Source: Apostichopus japonicus
Taxonomy: Eukaryota; Echinodermata; Holothuroidea; Aspidochirotida; Stichopodidae
DNA: 64,000 bases
NCBI RefSeq assembly: GCF_037975245.1
Contig: NC_092576.1
Span: 24,453,611-24,517,610, forward strand
Reading direction: 5' to 3'
Part shown: positions 28,023 through 39,475 of the stretch, one piece after another
Position numbering within the stretch: position 1 is the stretch's first letter
How the letters are laid out: each line of letters begins with the position of its first letter
Program-made: the position numbers and the translations under genes
The notes under the pieces: generated by a model
Database searches by the model: none
What the model was told of the DNA's origin: nothing
What the model saw: only the letters and a program-made list of their open reading frames with translations

Positions 28023-31000
28023 CTCACTTAGAGACAGCAAAGTCAAGGGTTTTTTTTACCTCCATACAAAGTTTTAGAGCAAACATGATGTGGCGTCTGT
28101 TAATGTTAAAAGAGTGTACAAGGCCTGGGGTAACTGTTCAAGCCACACTTTGTGTTCATTCCCCTCCTAAGTCAATACGGTTGGCATCATAACCACAAAT
28201 TGAGTGAAAACTTGATCTGTTATTCAAGTCTACCAACATTTCACTAGGAACGATATGATCCATCTATTGAAATCCATGGGATAATGCAGAAAGTTATTAA
28301 ATTTTGTGGGACACGAAATTTACTGTACCGGAAGTGAAACAATGCAGATTTTTTGTTGATAGGAGCAACCAATGTTTTTTTTTACCGCTAAGGACTTAGT
28401 TATAGCTCAGGGAGGTTTGTCTATCTAATTATGATGTGTGTATTTATATAACACAACGAAAATGAACAGATAGCGCGGACGTAGTTTAGTGGCATCAATG
28501 AAGCAATTCTTGTAAGTTACTGTTCAGCTTTCTATTTTTTTTTACCTTTTTGTGATTTTTATGGTAACTCGTTATTAAAAGGAGCTCATCAATTGTGAAA
28601 CAAACACATTGAAATAGAGTACAACTTTGAGGAAGGGGGTGTTACTATGTTATAACACCATTGGAAGCAATTAGTATGTAACATGTGCGTTTGTTCGCGT
28701 GCATGTGGGTGTTCGTGTGCACTTGTTTTGAATTCTGACCGAGGACTTGAACAAAATAATTCCAGGTCCTCGGATGTGATTTCAAAAGAATCACCACGTC
28801 CTCGAAAGAATTCTATCGTTATAGGGTATTGTTAAGGTTAGGGTACGTGGATTTGAACAATGGAAAAAACAATGTGTGCGCGGTTTTTAATTTTTTTTTT
28901 TGGGGGGGGGGGAGGCTATCCTCTTTTTTTATATTCCTGTGTATCTTCATAATTTATTTGAATGGAAATAGTTTGAATTTAATATTGAGGTTCCTTATAC
29001 CACAGAATCATTCTTCTTCCATAGTAGGCCAAATTTGTCACGTGTAACAATAACAGTAAGAATTCCTCAATTTTTATCCATTCTGTAAGGCCCGGATCCT
29101 AACGCACTATCTCATAAAGCGCAAATTACAATCTGCGCTTTCATATATTGTTGTTATGCGATCTATTTATGTCGAGTCATCCACGCGTATATGGCTATCC
29201 TACCCTACCCACAGTTCCCTTTCTACACACACATACACACACACACACAACTCTTGGAAATATTTCGGTGACTGGACTCAAATATAAGAATCACTTATAA
29301 AGCCTTGAGTATATTAACACAATTTTTTTTTTTAAATCGTACAGTTGTGGGACTATTTATTTATTTATCAACATGTGTTTTCAGTTTGAAAACTATTTTT
29401 CCCGATGAACTTTAATCTATATATTTAAAAACTCCCTTTGCTACATTTTCGCTTGACATCATATACTCTTGTTTATAAGGTTTAACTGAGGGGGGGGGGG
29501 GGAGGGGTGGAATCAACTATCTGTAAAAAGTGGCACAACCCGTAAAATTTGTGGTTCTCGAAAACTTAAGAGAATTGAAGAAGCTAATGAGGTAGATAAA
29601 CGCTCTATAAATTAGCCCAAGTCTGGTAACATTTTGACAGGGATCGATGGTAAACCGAACTTCTTTTAAGTGAACAAGCTTCAAGTATTGATTTTGTTTA
29701 ATGCAGCCAACGAAGGGGGGTAGGGAAAAAAATACTGTGCGTGTTCCGTCGTCTAAACAATGGCAACAAAGTGATGGCGCTATAATATTAGTACTTAGCG
29801 ATGTCTTGGTTCTTAGAGTCGACTGGCTTGAGTTTATTTCGTATGTTTACAAAAAAAAACACTGCATAGGGACTCATTACCTCTTAAGTTAGGATAATAA
29901 ACATGTCTACTTATCAAATGAATTGTCAGGAAAAACTTGAGTAGAAGAGATAACAAAAGTAATTTTAAATTTTTCTTTTTTAAAGTTACTGCCGATGTAA
30001 GTAGACCATACGACAGATGCAATGGATTTTTATCAGTATACAGTGAAGTGCATGATAACACGATTATGTTATGGCTATGAATTTTTTTTAAATTTTCTAT
30101 GTATTCATAAAGAAAATACCGTTAAATGAAAATGTTGTAGGATGGAAACATTTTAGAGAATTTCTTTTACTGAAACAAAACGAAATCCATATTAATCCTG
30201 TTAATTGTATTCAAAGTGAAAAAAAAGGTAATTTTGCATCCATCAAGGGTGGAGCCTGGATTTAAAAAAAAAATGAGTGGGTGTAGCCCTGAGTTCGTTG
30301 AAGCTCACTCCAATAAATGTGGCGGGGGGGGGGGGGTGGGTGGGGGGTCAGGAAAACCTCCCAAAAGAACACTTTCTGTGTAAAATGCGTTTTGCACTCT
30401 GAGGCTTATTGAGGCTAAAATATAGGCTTATAATTAGGCCTTCGTGGTTTGCTGATAAGTACTTGTACCTTTTGTATGGTGTTGAAAATGGTGTGTACAC
30501 TCCACCCCACCCAACCTGTCTACCCCACCCACCCACCCTGCCTACCCCACCCTCCTAGAGGGCATCCGCTCCGGTCTATGGGGATGTTTATATATGGGGT
30601 AACCGACCGTTGGGTATAACTTTGGAGCTATTGTAGCCTGAAAAAGCCCGTAATAACACTTCTAAACACAAGATAATACTAATGGGTTGCTCTCTGACTT
30701 GTCTGAAACATAAAAAGAATTTAAAGAGGGCGCAATGCCGTACTCCTTTAATTATCAAAGTCATGTACGTCTTAGCTACTTCCCATTTGCTCGTCTTGTA
30801 AATGTGTCCTACAACTAAATGAGGGCGCTCGTCTGAATAAGTCACATTTGACAAACTTCTTGAGGTGGCGGCCTATATATTTTGCCTCAACATCTCAACA
30901 GTTACTACATATTAGTGAACACTGCTAAATTTTAAAGTTATAATATAAAATTATATATATTGTATTCCGGAGAAGTAAACTTGCGCACAGGACGGCGTAA

Positions 31001-31250
31001 GTTCGTGATCTATGATTATGGAAGTTAGTTGAACCAATTCTGCGCATGCTCTGTTTCACATAGCTACGGCAACCCATATTCACCCCTACTACAAATGAAG
31101 TTTCATGTTACTGGTATGAATTGTACGTACCAGTTAACTGGTAAAATACATATTTGATGCACACAAGTTGAGTATATATAGGATTAATACTTTGACAGGC
31201 TTAAATTGCAATCTACTGTTAAGTGTTTGCTAAGCTCTTGTCCTAGTCCC
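28023..31250. other. Non-genic stretch
   Basis: Contains a (CA)n block near 29228 and poly-G runs near 28909, 29491 and 30325. No splice-supported frame was seen. Confidence 0.5.
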
Positions 31251-31257
31251 TGATGAC

Positions 31258-31400
31258 ATTCTAGTATAAGATGCATTTAGTATAAGATGCTAATATATAT
31301 AATAAGATGACACGTATAGTATATATAGTATAAGATGCACATATATAGTATATATAGTATAATATTCACATATATAGTATATATTGTATAAAATGCATAT
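31258..31400. repeat. TAGTATAAGATGC tandem repeat
   Basis: Degenerate units of ATATATAGTATAAGATGCAC with a period of about 25-32 bp. The array resumes at about 31781-31830 beyond the inserted MITE, so the MITE landed inside it. Confidence 0.8.
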
Positions 31401-31402
31401 AT

Positions 31403-31772
31403 CAGGGTTGTCCAACCTTTTGCAGAGGAGGGCCACATGGAATGATTATGATGAAGGAGGGGGCCGCATGAACCCTACGATTTTTCAATTTTTTGCGCGA
31501 AGCCCAAGGCAACAAATGTGAGAACTGCGCGCGGTGCGCACTGATTTATTTTCTTTCCTGATAAAACAGATGAATAAAGTCCAGCCGCCCCCGCCCCCCT
31601 ACGCTGAGACCTGTATGCAGTTTTTTGGACCCAGAAGGTTCGAATGATTGATTATATAGCTTCAAATTGTTATCAATAGATCTGCTCACTAAATTTCGCA
31701 CCGTAGGCGGGCCGGAGGCAACCCTGCGGCATGCCGGACTGTGGCCCGCGGGCCATAGGTTGGACAACCCTG
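31403..31772. mobile_element. Non-autonomous hAT-type element (MITE)
   Basis: A 370-bp insertion with inverted termini: CAGGGTTGTCCAACCT on the left and its complement AGGTTGGACAACCCTG on the right. It is flanked by a perfect 8-bp direct repeat, GCATATAT, at 31395-31402 and 31773-31780. Eight-bp duplications and CAGGG...CCCTG ends are characteristic of hAT transposons. No transposase frame is present. Confidence 0.92.
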
Positions 31773-32213
31773 GCATATATATAGTATAAGATGCCCATAT
31801 GTAGTTTATATAGTATAAGATGCACATATAGATTCTCGGGTCAAAACGCCCACATAGGAAGGAAAAGTTCGCCCATTCGTTATATTTTACTGTTTATTTC
31901 CGGTAATTGGGTAAAAAGGTTCATAAAAGTGTCTCAATTTTTACAAATTAATGTTTCCTCTCTCACTGCATGAAATTTAGGCAGTTGTCTTCGAGACCAA
32001 AAACTACGTTTGAAACACGGCTAAACTGCAGTGTCTATATAAGTACAGCTTGCTACGTACGTATTAGGCCCTATGTGTATAACAGTACACGAAGTAAGGG
32101 ATAGGACGTAACAGTACACCACCCTTATCCATACAAGTTTGCTTACATGGTTATATCAACATTGGTTAAATCGTTTCGTTCGCCATCCCATTTGATATCG
32201 GCGAGTAACGTTT

Positions 32214-33524
32214 TTACGCTTCCACGACGGTGTAGGCAAAACATCGAGGTACCCGGATATCTCTCAGAGTGACCCTGCGGGCTCTACCCCGAAGAGGTAC
32301 AACCACGGCTGGTACGTCCACCCATTTCCGACGGCAGACGATATTCCTACCGATTGCTCCTGTAAGCTGGGTCGGACACTCTACTTGATTTTCAATAGAT
32401 TGGAACTGGTCACCAAACTAGAGACAAAAAGGAGGGGGAAAATAAGTGTTATTTCACTATGGATTGGTAATGGTGACAGCCCAGTGGTAATTCCGTCGGT
32501 AATTAGACACTAGTGTATAGCCAATAGATACAGCTACGGTCAATACCCACAACACAGTGTATATAGCAGCGATGGACATCTCAGGTCCAGATAAAAGATA
32601 ACAAGGTATCACGTTTCATTACTGTCTGCATTTTGTAGCGACAAGAAGAAAACGTCACTTGCAAGCAACGGAAAGTTAACTTTTTCAGAGCGCGGCATGC
32701 CGTTTGGGGCGAGTCTTCAATGCCTTTATTAAGGCAATAACGTCACCGGAGGGAAGGGAGGAATGAATATTGACATATATAGGCATACCATATTCATATA
32801 TAATAATAATAATTTAAAACAGACCTGAACAATTTGTACGAGATTGTTTTCAGCATCTCGAGCATAATTAATGGATTCTCTGACTGCAGCAGGATCTCTG
32901 CATATCTGTATTTCATACTGCTGTGCAGTGCGACGGCGGTTACGTCTCCAGCCTACCCCTCCTCCTCCACCGCCTCCTCCTCCACCGCCTCCTCCTCCAC
33001 CGCCTCCTCCACCGCCGCCTCCTCCACCGCCTCCTCCATGGCCTCCACCTGCACCTCCACCAGCACCTCCACCTGCACCTCCTCCTGCACCTCCACCTCC
33101 GCCTTGGCCACCATGTGGACGCACATCCACTGGTCGATCTCTCACATTGCCTTTCGTGTTATGTGCAGCCTGTTGGACGCGCCTTAATGTACTAGAGGCA
33201 GTTTCACGAACTACCTGCGTACCTCTCCATAGATAGTTAACTGTCATTGAAGGACATTCAAGAATATTGAAATTCAGCGTCAACCTCCCCCGACGGTAGA
33301 TCTTGCGACGGGTTTGACATTGACCGCTGGTACTTGGTGGGTCTGGCGGCGATGATGGCTCTTCATGGGCTTGAAAGAGGCCTCTGTGTTATAAAATCAA
33401 ATACTTTAGTACGGACGAGCTCGGGTGTATATTTTTCTTGATTGATGTACCTGGCGTCTTGACGTAACAATTGATTCGAAATAACACACTGTTATTATTA
33501 TTATTATAATTATTATTTTCATTA

Positions 33525-33594
<70 letters not shown>

Positions 33595-33673
33595 CATATA
33601 TAATGAAAATAATAATAATACTTATAATAATAATAATAACAGTGTGTTATTTCGAATCAATTGTTACGTCATG

Positions 33674-33718
<45 letters not shown>

Positions 33719-34502
33719 AATCAATAAAGAATAACACACCAGAAAAATTCCACTTCACGACCGGTTTCGTCCTTTTGGGACTCATCAGGCGAAGGTAGGA
33801 ATCGAACCACGGAATTGGCTTTGAATAACTGTCATTAAGGGCGTATTACCCAAGTGTTATGATTGTACAGAGTGCACCCCTGGCGCTTTTGAATCTGACA
33901 ATCTTACACAGAATAACCACTCTTAAGGCAAGCCAAGCCGTATATACGCTTTAACACACCAGTAGAATCACTGTGGTCGAGTGGTACGGACTTCGGTTCG
34001 TGACACGAAGATCCGTGGTTCGATTCCTACCTTCGCCTGATGAGTCCCAAAGGGACGAAACCGGTCGTGAAGTGGAATTTTTCTGGTGTGTTATTCTTTA
34101 TTGATTTACATTATATCTGTCATACCACTTGTTACACATTCATTTCTTATATATATATATATATATATATAGGCTATATTGATATAAATATATATACATT
34201 TGTATAAACCATGTGTGTTATTTATGTGAGGAGAGATTGGCTTACCCGTATACGTCCAGCGCTTGCTGTGTTTGCCTAGCGTTCAGTACAACAATCGGCG
34301 GTCCATAGAGTAAGTCCGCTGTGTCCATGCTTATATTATCTTCTGTAAGAGCTTCGAGTGCGTCTAATTGGGCTTCAGCTCGCTGAATGGCTCGGTTTTG
34401 TGGACCCGTCAAATCCCCATTAATGCAGAGAGGTTTGGACGCCTCCACGATCGCCAGGTTCATGAACAAGAACCACAGGAAGACATACCCTGTGATATCC
34501 AT
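32214..34502 (-). CDS. Secreted polyglycine, cysteine-containing protein (three exons)
   Basis: Three coding exons on the minus strand join in frame. Exon 1 is 34502-34246 (donor GG|GTAAGC), exon 2 is 33383-32825 (acceptor CACAG, donor CAG|GTCTGT) and exon 3 is 32417-32214 (acceptor TCTCTAG, stop TAA). The predicted protein has 339 residues. Residues 1-21 form a signal peptide with hydrophobic core YVFLWFLFMNLAIV. N56 is in an N-x-S sequon. About 50 residues, almost all glycine, span 179-228, between basic stretches (near 111-118 and 231-237). Cysteines lie at 26, 107, 128, 247, 286, 300 and 331. The start at 34502 was preferred because it puts the signal peptide first and has an AACAAAATGG context; an in-frame ATG at 34550 is an alternative. 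A TTCTTCCTGACAG acceptor-like site between them suggests an upstream non-coding exon. A poly(A) signal (AATAAA) sits at about 31898-31893. No family is recognised. It could be a matrix or mucosal secreted protein, but that is inference. Confidence 0.85.
32493..32728 (-). repeat. Intronic copy of a dispersed repeat shared with 60.8-62.5 kb
   Basis: On the minus strand this reads TAAAGGCATTGAAGACTCGC, then AACTTTCCGTTGCTTGCAAG, ACAAAATGCAGACAGTAATG, and ends CTAATTACCGACGG. The same order occurs on the plus strand at 60795-61034, 61447-61682 and 62268-62537. It lies wholly within intron 2 of the secreted-protein gene. No terminal inverted repeats or A-tail were identified. Confidence 0.9.
32955..33110. 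repeat. Coding trinucleotide array (polyglycine tract)
   Basis: Imperfect CCTCCACCG/CCTCCTCCA units on the plus strand, read as GGN glycine codons by the minus-strand gene. The plus-strand proline-rich and leucine/histidine-rich frames are mirror artefacts. Mixed GGA/GGT/GGC codons argue that the glycine run is maintained at protein level rather than being a fresh slippage product. Confidence 0.9.
33460..33671. repeat. 212-bp palindrome in intron 1
   Basis: The left arm starts TGACGTAACAATTGATTCGA and includes AATAACACACTG and a TTA/TAAT block. The right arm is its near-exact reverse complement, ending CAATTGTTACGTCA. The centre is (AT)n. It lies in intron 1 of the secreted-protein gene and is probably a foldback MITE. 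Confidence 0.85.
33717..34108. repeat. Two opposed copies of a tRNA-derived SINE
   Basis: Arms of 97 bp at 33717-33813 and 34012-34108 are reverse complements (AGTCCCAAAGGGACGAAACC in the right arm, with a one-base indel). The right copy is preceded by a tRNA-like head with an A box (TGGTCGAGTGG) near 33974 and a perfect B box (GGTTCGATTCC) near 34017. The left copy stops just past its B box. Head-to-head insertion of two SINEs explains the structure. It lies in intron 1 of the secreted-protein gene. Confidence 0.7.
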
Positions 34503-34509
34503 TTTGTTG

Positions 34510-36225
34510 AGTTCCACTTTAGACCTGTCAGGAAGAATGACTACTTCCATGTTGAGCCTCGTCGAAAGTACATTTCATGCGTGTGATAAATTCCTTGAGA
34601 TTAATGTGAGTTAATCAAGTGGTGTCTTACAGTATCGTGTAATAATGACAATGTTGAGAAAATAACCGTGTTGACTATATCCAAAGGAGGACACCAAGTC
34701 CCTAACACATGTGATAGATAGATATAACTAGGGTCAATCCTTCAGAGGAAAGGAGTCAATTATCATCCCTCCCCCTCAGGTCCGTGGCCACCCTACCCCC
34801 CCCCCCCCCCTTTACCGTGACTACTGGACCACCCTCCACATATGAGCCACCATCATGCGTACAAAAACGCATGTTAAAGGACACGGTTGCTGTTGGTGCC
34901 CCTCCAACCCAACCCAACCCGAAATTCATTTCTACGGGCAATTCCTCTCATCTCACTCCATAACACTAACGAGACACATATAGGGCTCCCTTCACCAAGT
35001 ATACATAAACTATTTCGTGTGGAACGGTGTGCAAGCATATTGTTTTGATATTTTCTCGCCACAGCTGGTAGAGAAAGTTACTTAATCCATTGAAGTCAAT
35101 ACCTACGGTCTATAGTTTCCGGTCCAAAAGTATAGGTCATTGATTTATCACATCACAGCTAGAATAGTGTACTACATCTACCTATGGGGGGAAGTTCCTA
35201 AGAGAACTATGTTGAAGGGACATCATTACTTTGACATTGAAGAGCAGCAAATAACAAGGAAACACTACTGATAGTGTCAAATTCAGAAGAATTGAAGCTC
35301 ATGTTTTAAGTCAAATGTTAAAAGAAAAGAGACGTAGCAACAACCTGCTCAGGTGGTTCATTGAACCAGCCCCCCCCCCACCATTTCCAGCCCATCCCCT
35401 CCCCACCTCAAGGGTTGGTTCCGAAATGTTTTAGCACATTATAATAATTGCATTTGTCATGTTAAATGTGGCGTACGGGGGATGAATATATGGCAGACCA
35501 GCCTGACAATGGTCTGTCATGTTTTTTGTTTAAATTTAATTATTTACTTCAAGAATAGACTTGTGCTAGGCAAATGTAGTATGGGAATGGTGGCACCTCT
35601 TTTCCATGTAAAGCCACGTTATACCGAAACAAACATTCTACTACGTGGGCCTAGTGTTGAGTGCAGTTCAGATGAAGCGAGGGCGACCACAATTCTCACA
35701 ATTATATCGTTGGTTAAATAGAAAGCCTTGCGCAACGAGTGCTAGAACATGGGGATGAATAGTCGTAAATTATCAAATGTTGGGTAGGAAATGTAAGTTG
35801 AAAACTTCTATCTATGCTGTAGCGACCTAGTGATTTCAGTGTGTAAAGTTTGTAAAGTGGCAATTATTATTATGAGACGATTAAATTACATATTCACCGC
35901 CGCAGGTCAAATTTCCCTTACGGAAGAGTAGGCATAATAAGGGGATTTCATCAATGAGTCATAGACGAAGGCCACAAAGGGTAATTGTCAGCAGTGGCGG
36001 CGATACGGGGGGGGGGGGTGAGGGGGAATTTACCCCCAGATTTCCCCTTTCCCCACCTAAATTGCCCCCCCCCCTCCCTCCCAATCAGATATCCAAAATA
36101 TAAAGACTAAGCTAATCGTGTGTATTAGAATCAGCTACCAATGCATTAATGTGAAAAAAAAGTTTCAATTGATATAACCGATTGCGTCTGTCAGTTTACT
36201 TGTAGAAAAAAATCCTTAAGGGAAG
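34510..36225. other. Non-genic stretch upstream of the secreted-protein gene
   Basis: Should hold the promoter and any 5' non-coding exon of the gene at 32214-34502, but no TATA box at a convincing distance was recognised. Contains a poly-C run near 34799 and a poly-G/poly-C low-complexity block at 36008-36080. Confidence 0.4.
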
Positions 36226-36231
36226 GAGTAA
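36226..36231. other. Left 6-bp target-site duplication, GAGTAA
   Basis: Directly abuts the AG terminus of the element starting at 36232 and is repeated exactly at 43393-43398. Confidence 0.9.
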
Positions 36232-37030
36232 AGTAGTGTATTGACCCATTATACCACAAAATCGATAAATCGATGACCGGAACTAGGGCAAAATGGACAG
36301 GGGGACCCGATATACCACAAAATAGACAAGGGGGACCCGATGTACCACAAAATCGACAAGGGGGACCCGATATACCACAAAATCGACAAGGGGGGCCGAT
36401 ATAGGACACTTTAGCATTTGTGACATATGCTAGGATTATAGGTTGACAAGTTGGACATTATTACACAAGGTCAAAATGAGAACAAGAGCGATGTATTATA
36501 CTTTTTTAATATTTTATTCGAGAGCAACACGGCGTCACATCAACCAAGAAAATACGGGTGCTTAAGTCATACGTGTAAAAACAATAATGATATCGATAGT
36601 ACATCACTACTTTGGTTATCGTTTTACCATAACGTTGAGGAGACGGTAGGAAACCCGTTCCGACGGAACTTATTTGTTACACTGTAAAAACATCAACGCA
36701 TGTGAATAGTACACGTATTGAACAAAAGGATAAGTCAATAGTGGCTTTAGTGACAATAACAATAGCGACTCGTCCGTTAGGTAGGATATCGATCAATTTC
36801 TGTTTGAGGCAAACAATTACTAGCCCCTAAGATCATCGACCGTTTGCTATATTCGCGCTCAGTAGACAATGAAACTCAATGTTCTCCTTTGGGGTCTTAA
36901 CCTATCCGTTAGGATTTTGCGCGGTAATGTAGCGGGGGACGGATTTTCCAAAAAATTTAGTACACAATTATATACAAACACACTAGCTACATATGAGAAA
37001 ACACTGTATTGAATTTTGAAAGGTATCCAC
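36232..37030 (+). repeat. Left terminal inverted repeat (about 799 bp)
   Basis: Matches the reverse complement of 42594-43392 through GAAAGGTATCCA, beyond which the arms diverge. The outer 160 bp hold about 3.5 copies of a 30-bp unit (GGGGGACCCGATATACCACA followed by AAATAGACAA). A 78-codon open frame at 36451-36687 exists in both arms only because the arms are identical. There is no evidence that it is expressed. Confidence 0.95.
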
Positions 37031-37479
37031 CATTTGCTATGCATGCAGCACGACACGTTTAGAATACGAAACCTCTTTTTTTCATTTCAAAGGATATAAA
37101 ACTTTACCAAAAAACATTTCATGAAACATCATTTGGGAAACGACAGTTACAAAAACTTCAATTGCAAAGATAACACTTTTTAATCAAATGAAAAGTAAAT
37201 TTTGATCTAGAGTATTTTATTAATTGAATTAAATTTGGCTATAAGAGAACGTACATTACAAAGTGTTTTACTAAATAATGTAAAAGTTGTTATAAAACTA
37301 AACTTGAGTGACAACAAGCGATTTCATGATATCAAAACTTTTCTTCATCACGAAACAGTTCATAAAAATCACCTTCGAACATGTCGCGCATATACTTAAA
37401 TTTATTCATAAATGTGAAATAGGGTATCAAACATTTAAAGCATACGAATTAAAATTATTTTAGTCGCTTAGAAAAACTT

Positions 37480-37960
37480 TTCCTAAAAGTTTCACTTGAT
37501 CTGAAACTAAAAAACGGTAGCACTGAACAGTTCATAAAACGTCACTTTGTAAATGAATCAAATAAAAAAGATAAATGATGCATCGCTAAACACATTTCAT
37601 AAAATGTCAATTGTAGAAAACATTTCATCTAAATCAAATTTTTAAAAATTTTCATCCCAAACATTGTAACGTTAAGAAGAATAAAATTCATCGTAATGTA
37701 AAAGTCAAACTAGATTTTTCCTAAAAGTTTCACTTGATCTGATACTAAAAAATGTTAGCACCGAACAGTTCATGAAACGTCACTTTTTAAATAATAAAAT
37801 TAAAAAAGATAAAAGATGCATTGCTAAACACATTTCATAAAATGTATGGCAATTGTAGAAAACATTTCATTTAAAATAAATTTTTAAATTTTTGATCCCA
37901 AAACATTGTAAAGCTAAGAAGATTAAAATTCATCGCAATGTAAAAGTTAAAATAGAAACA
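37480..37960 (+). repeat. Internal subterminal repeats of the Polinton derivative
   Basis: A block of about 150-200 bp (TTTCCTAAAAGTTTCACTTG, CTGAACAGTTCATAAAACGT, GATGCATCGCTAAACACATT) is present twice in tandem (near 37480 and 37720). It recurs once in inverted orientation at 42410-42560, just inside the right terminal repeat. This suggests that the inverted repeats once extended farther inward. Confidence 0.85.
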
Positions 37961-38409
37961 TTCTTTTAACAAACTAACCAATAAAAATGTTCATTTAATC
38001 ATTCTTTCGGAAACAAACGGTGCATAGATAGTTTTATATATTGAAGGAAAAATAAAGTTACACGTAAAAGGTTTACAACCATTTGAATGCTTTACAACAA
38101 CACTTTTCACATATTTTTAAACTCAAAACACGTTTGCAGGTAACAGTTCACCCTTTTTTGTAAATAAAAATTTACAAAAAGACTTTAGCTGCAACATTTA
38201 ACAAATATCATCATATGAACAGAAGAAAGCTCTTCGTTTATGATAAATTTTGGATCACAAACATTGTACAAGTTAAATAAAAAAATATAAAAAAAATATA
38301 AAAAAATCATTGAGATACACATATTCGATAGGTTGTGAACTTTCCATTTGAAAATGGTAACCATAACATTCATTTTCTATCCAACGCTTAACTTCAACCA
38401 GACATGATC

Positions 38410-38515
38410 GAAAAGAGTTCGGAGAGAGAACCTGGTGTCACTGTTCCAAACGTTTTCACTGCAGAAATTGTAGTCGTTGTTTCACGTACCTGTTCACATT
38501 AAAATGTTTCATGTA
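38410..38515 (+). pseudogene. Possible degenerate C2H2 zinc-finger fragment
   Basis: One plus-strand frame reads FHCRNCSRCFTYLFTLKC before a stop. It aligns position by position with the finger of the gene at 41662 (FRCKICNKGFNRQFNLRRH), keeping both cysteines and the aromatic/leucine positions but with cysteine where the first histidine belongs. No start or splice context was found. This may be a decayed duplicate or a chance match. Confidence 0.25.
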
Positions 38516-39182
38516 ATCCGAGTAAAAGGAAAGAAGCACCAACGCGGTTGCCACGATGCAGCAAGTTCTCAAAAAGTAGTTCCGTTGAGAGTATCATGTT
38601 AGTATCTCTCAGCTTTATTATCCACCAGTAAAGCGCAAACATGCTGACCACGCAATCAAACATGCATCGTTCACGAGCGCGATCCAACAAGGTATCAAAA
38701 TCAGACCACGAATGCCATCAATGAAAATGTAGAACATTGCGGGACCAGCGTTCAAGAACCTACAAAGTCATTTCGAAGTCCTTCAAACATTGTGGTATCT
38801 ATATGTAACCGAAGACAAATGTGTCGCTTAAATTTGCTCCTCTGAAGTTATAACATGACTATGTACCCACCATAAGGGTTCCCCGATCTATGACATAAAA
38901 GAAACACGCATGACCTTCACTCGAACGAAGCACTAATCCAAATGACAGAACTTGGCATCAGGTGGCCAGAAATATAACCTAATGAGTGGGACCCTATTTT
39001 CGCAAATGATGTCATAGATCAGTTTTAGGGATGACATCATCAGTTACATAAGTACATCGTACGAGTGAGTACTGCGCATGTGTAAAGAGGCGGTGCTTAC
39101 ATGATTTGGCGGTATTTTTGAAACTAGCCATTACCTATACTTACACTGTGGCGTACACACTAAACGCTATTAACATTTGGAA

Positions 39183-39197
39183 CCCTATATAAGACGA
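39183..39197 (+). promoter_or_regulatory. TATA-box promoter candidate inside the Polinton derivative
   Basis: CCCTATATAAGACG lies about 50 bp upstream of ATGGCTAGC at 39240, with a CRE-like TTACGTCAT between them. Spacing suits a polymerase II core promoter. Confidence 0.4.
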
Positions 39198-39239
39198 TGT
39201 CTCTGTGGTGATTACGTCATTTGAGCAATAGCCTCGAAG

Positions 39240-39475
39240 ATGGCTAGCACGAGCATATTGTGTCTTTTATTGTCAACGTTTTGAAACACCAACGCAAATT
39301 GTAAATCACCCGGTGGCCTGCATTTGTATTCCACCGTTGGGTATTTGCGGCATGTGGAGGAGGAGAAGGAGCCTGAAGGAGCAGAGGATAACGGGAAAAG
39401 AATACAATGTCTTCATAGAGACACTGGCCGAAATTTTCCCGGAAACTCACCATGGTAGATGAGGACATTAAGGAG
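39240..39475 (+). pseudogene. Open-frame remnant downstream of the TATA box
   Basis: The frame from ATG at 39240 reads 14 residues (MASTSILCLLLSTF), meets TGA, then stays open for about 55 further codons (ending GRNFPGNSPW). An overlapping frame holds a 26-residue acidic peptide beginning at ACCATGG near 39451 (MVDEDIKEEEETIEDL). It may be a broken element gene or an unrecognised spliced gene. No family is recognised. Confidence 0.25.

Noticed and set aside
32214-32417. IL-17 or other cystine-knot cytokine for the secreted protein
   Set aside because: Cysteine spacing in exons 2 and 3 does not fit the patterns I know, and the polyglycine tract is foreign to those families.
32834-33236. Plus-strand proline-, leucine- or serine/threonine-rich frames
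   Set aside because: They are antisense mirrors of the polyglycine codons in the supported minus-strand exon.
36451-36687. 78-codon frame conserved at both ends of the Polinton derivative
   Set aside because: Perfect conservation follows from the near-identical inverted repeats, not from selection, and no domain is recognisable.
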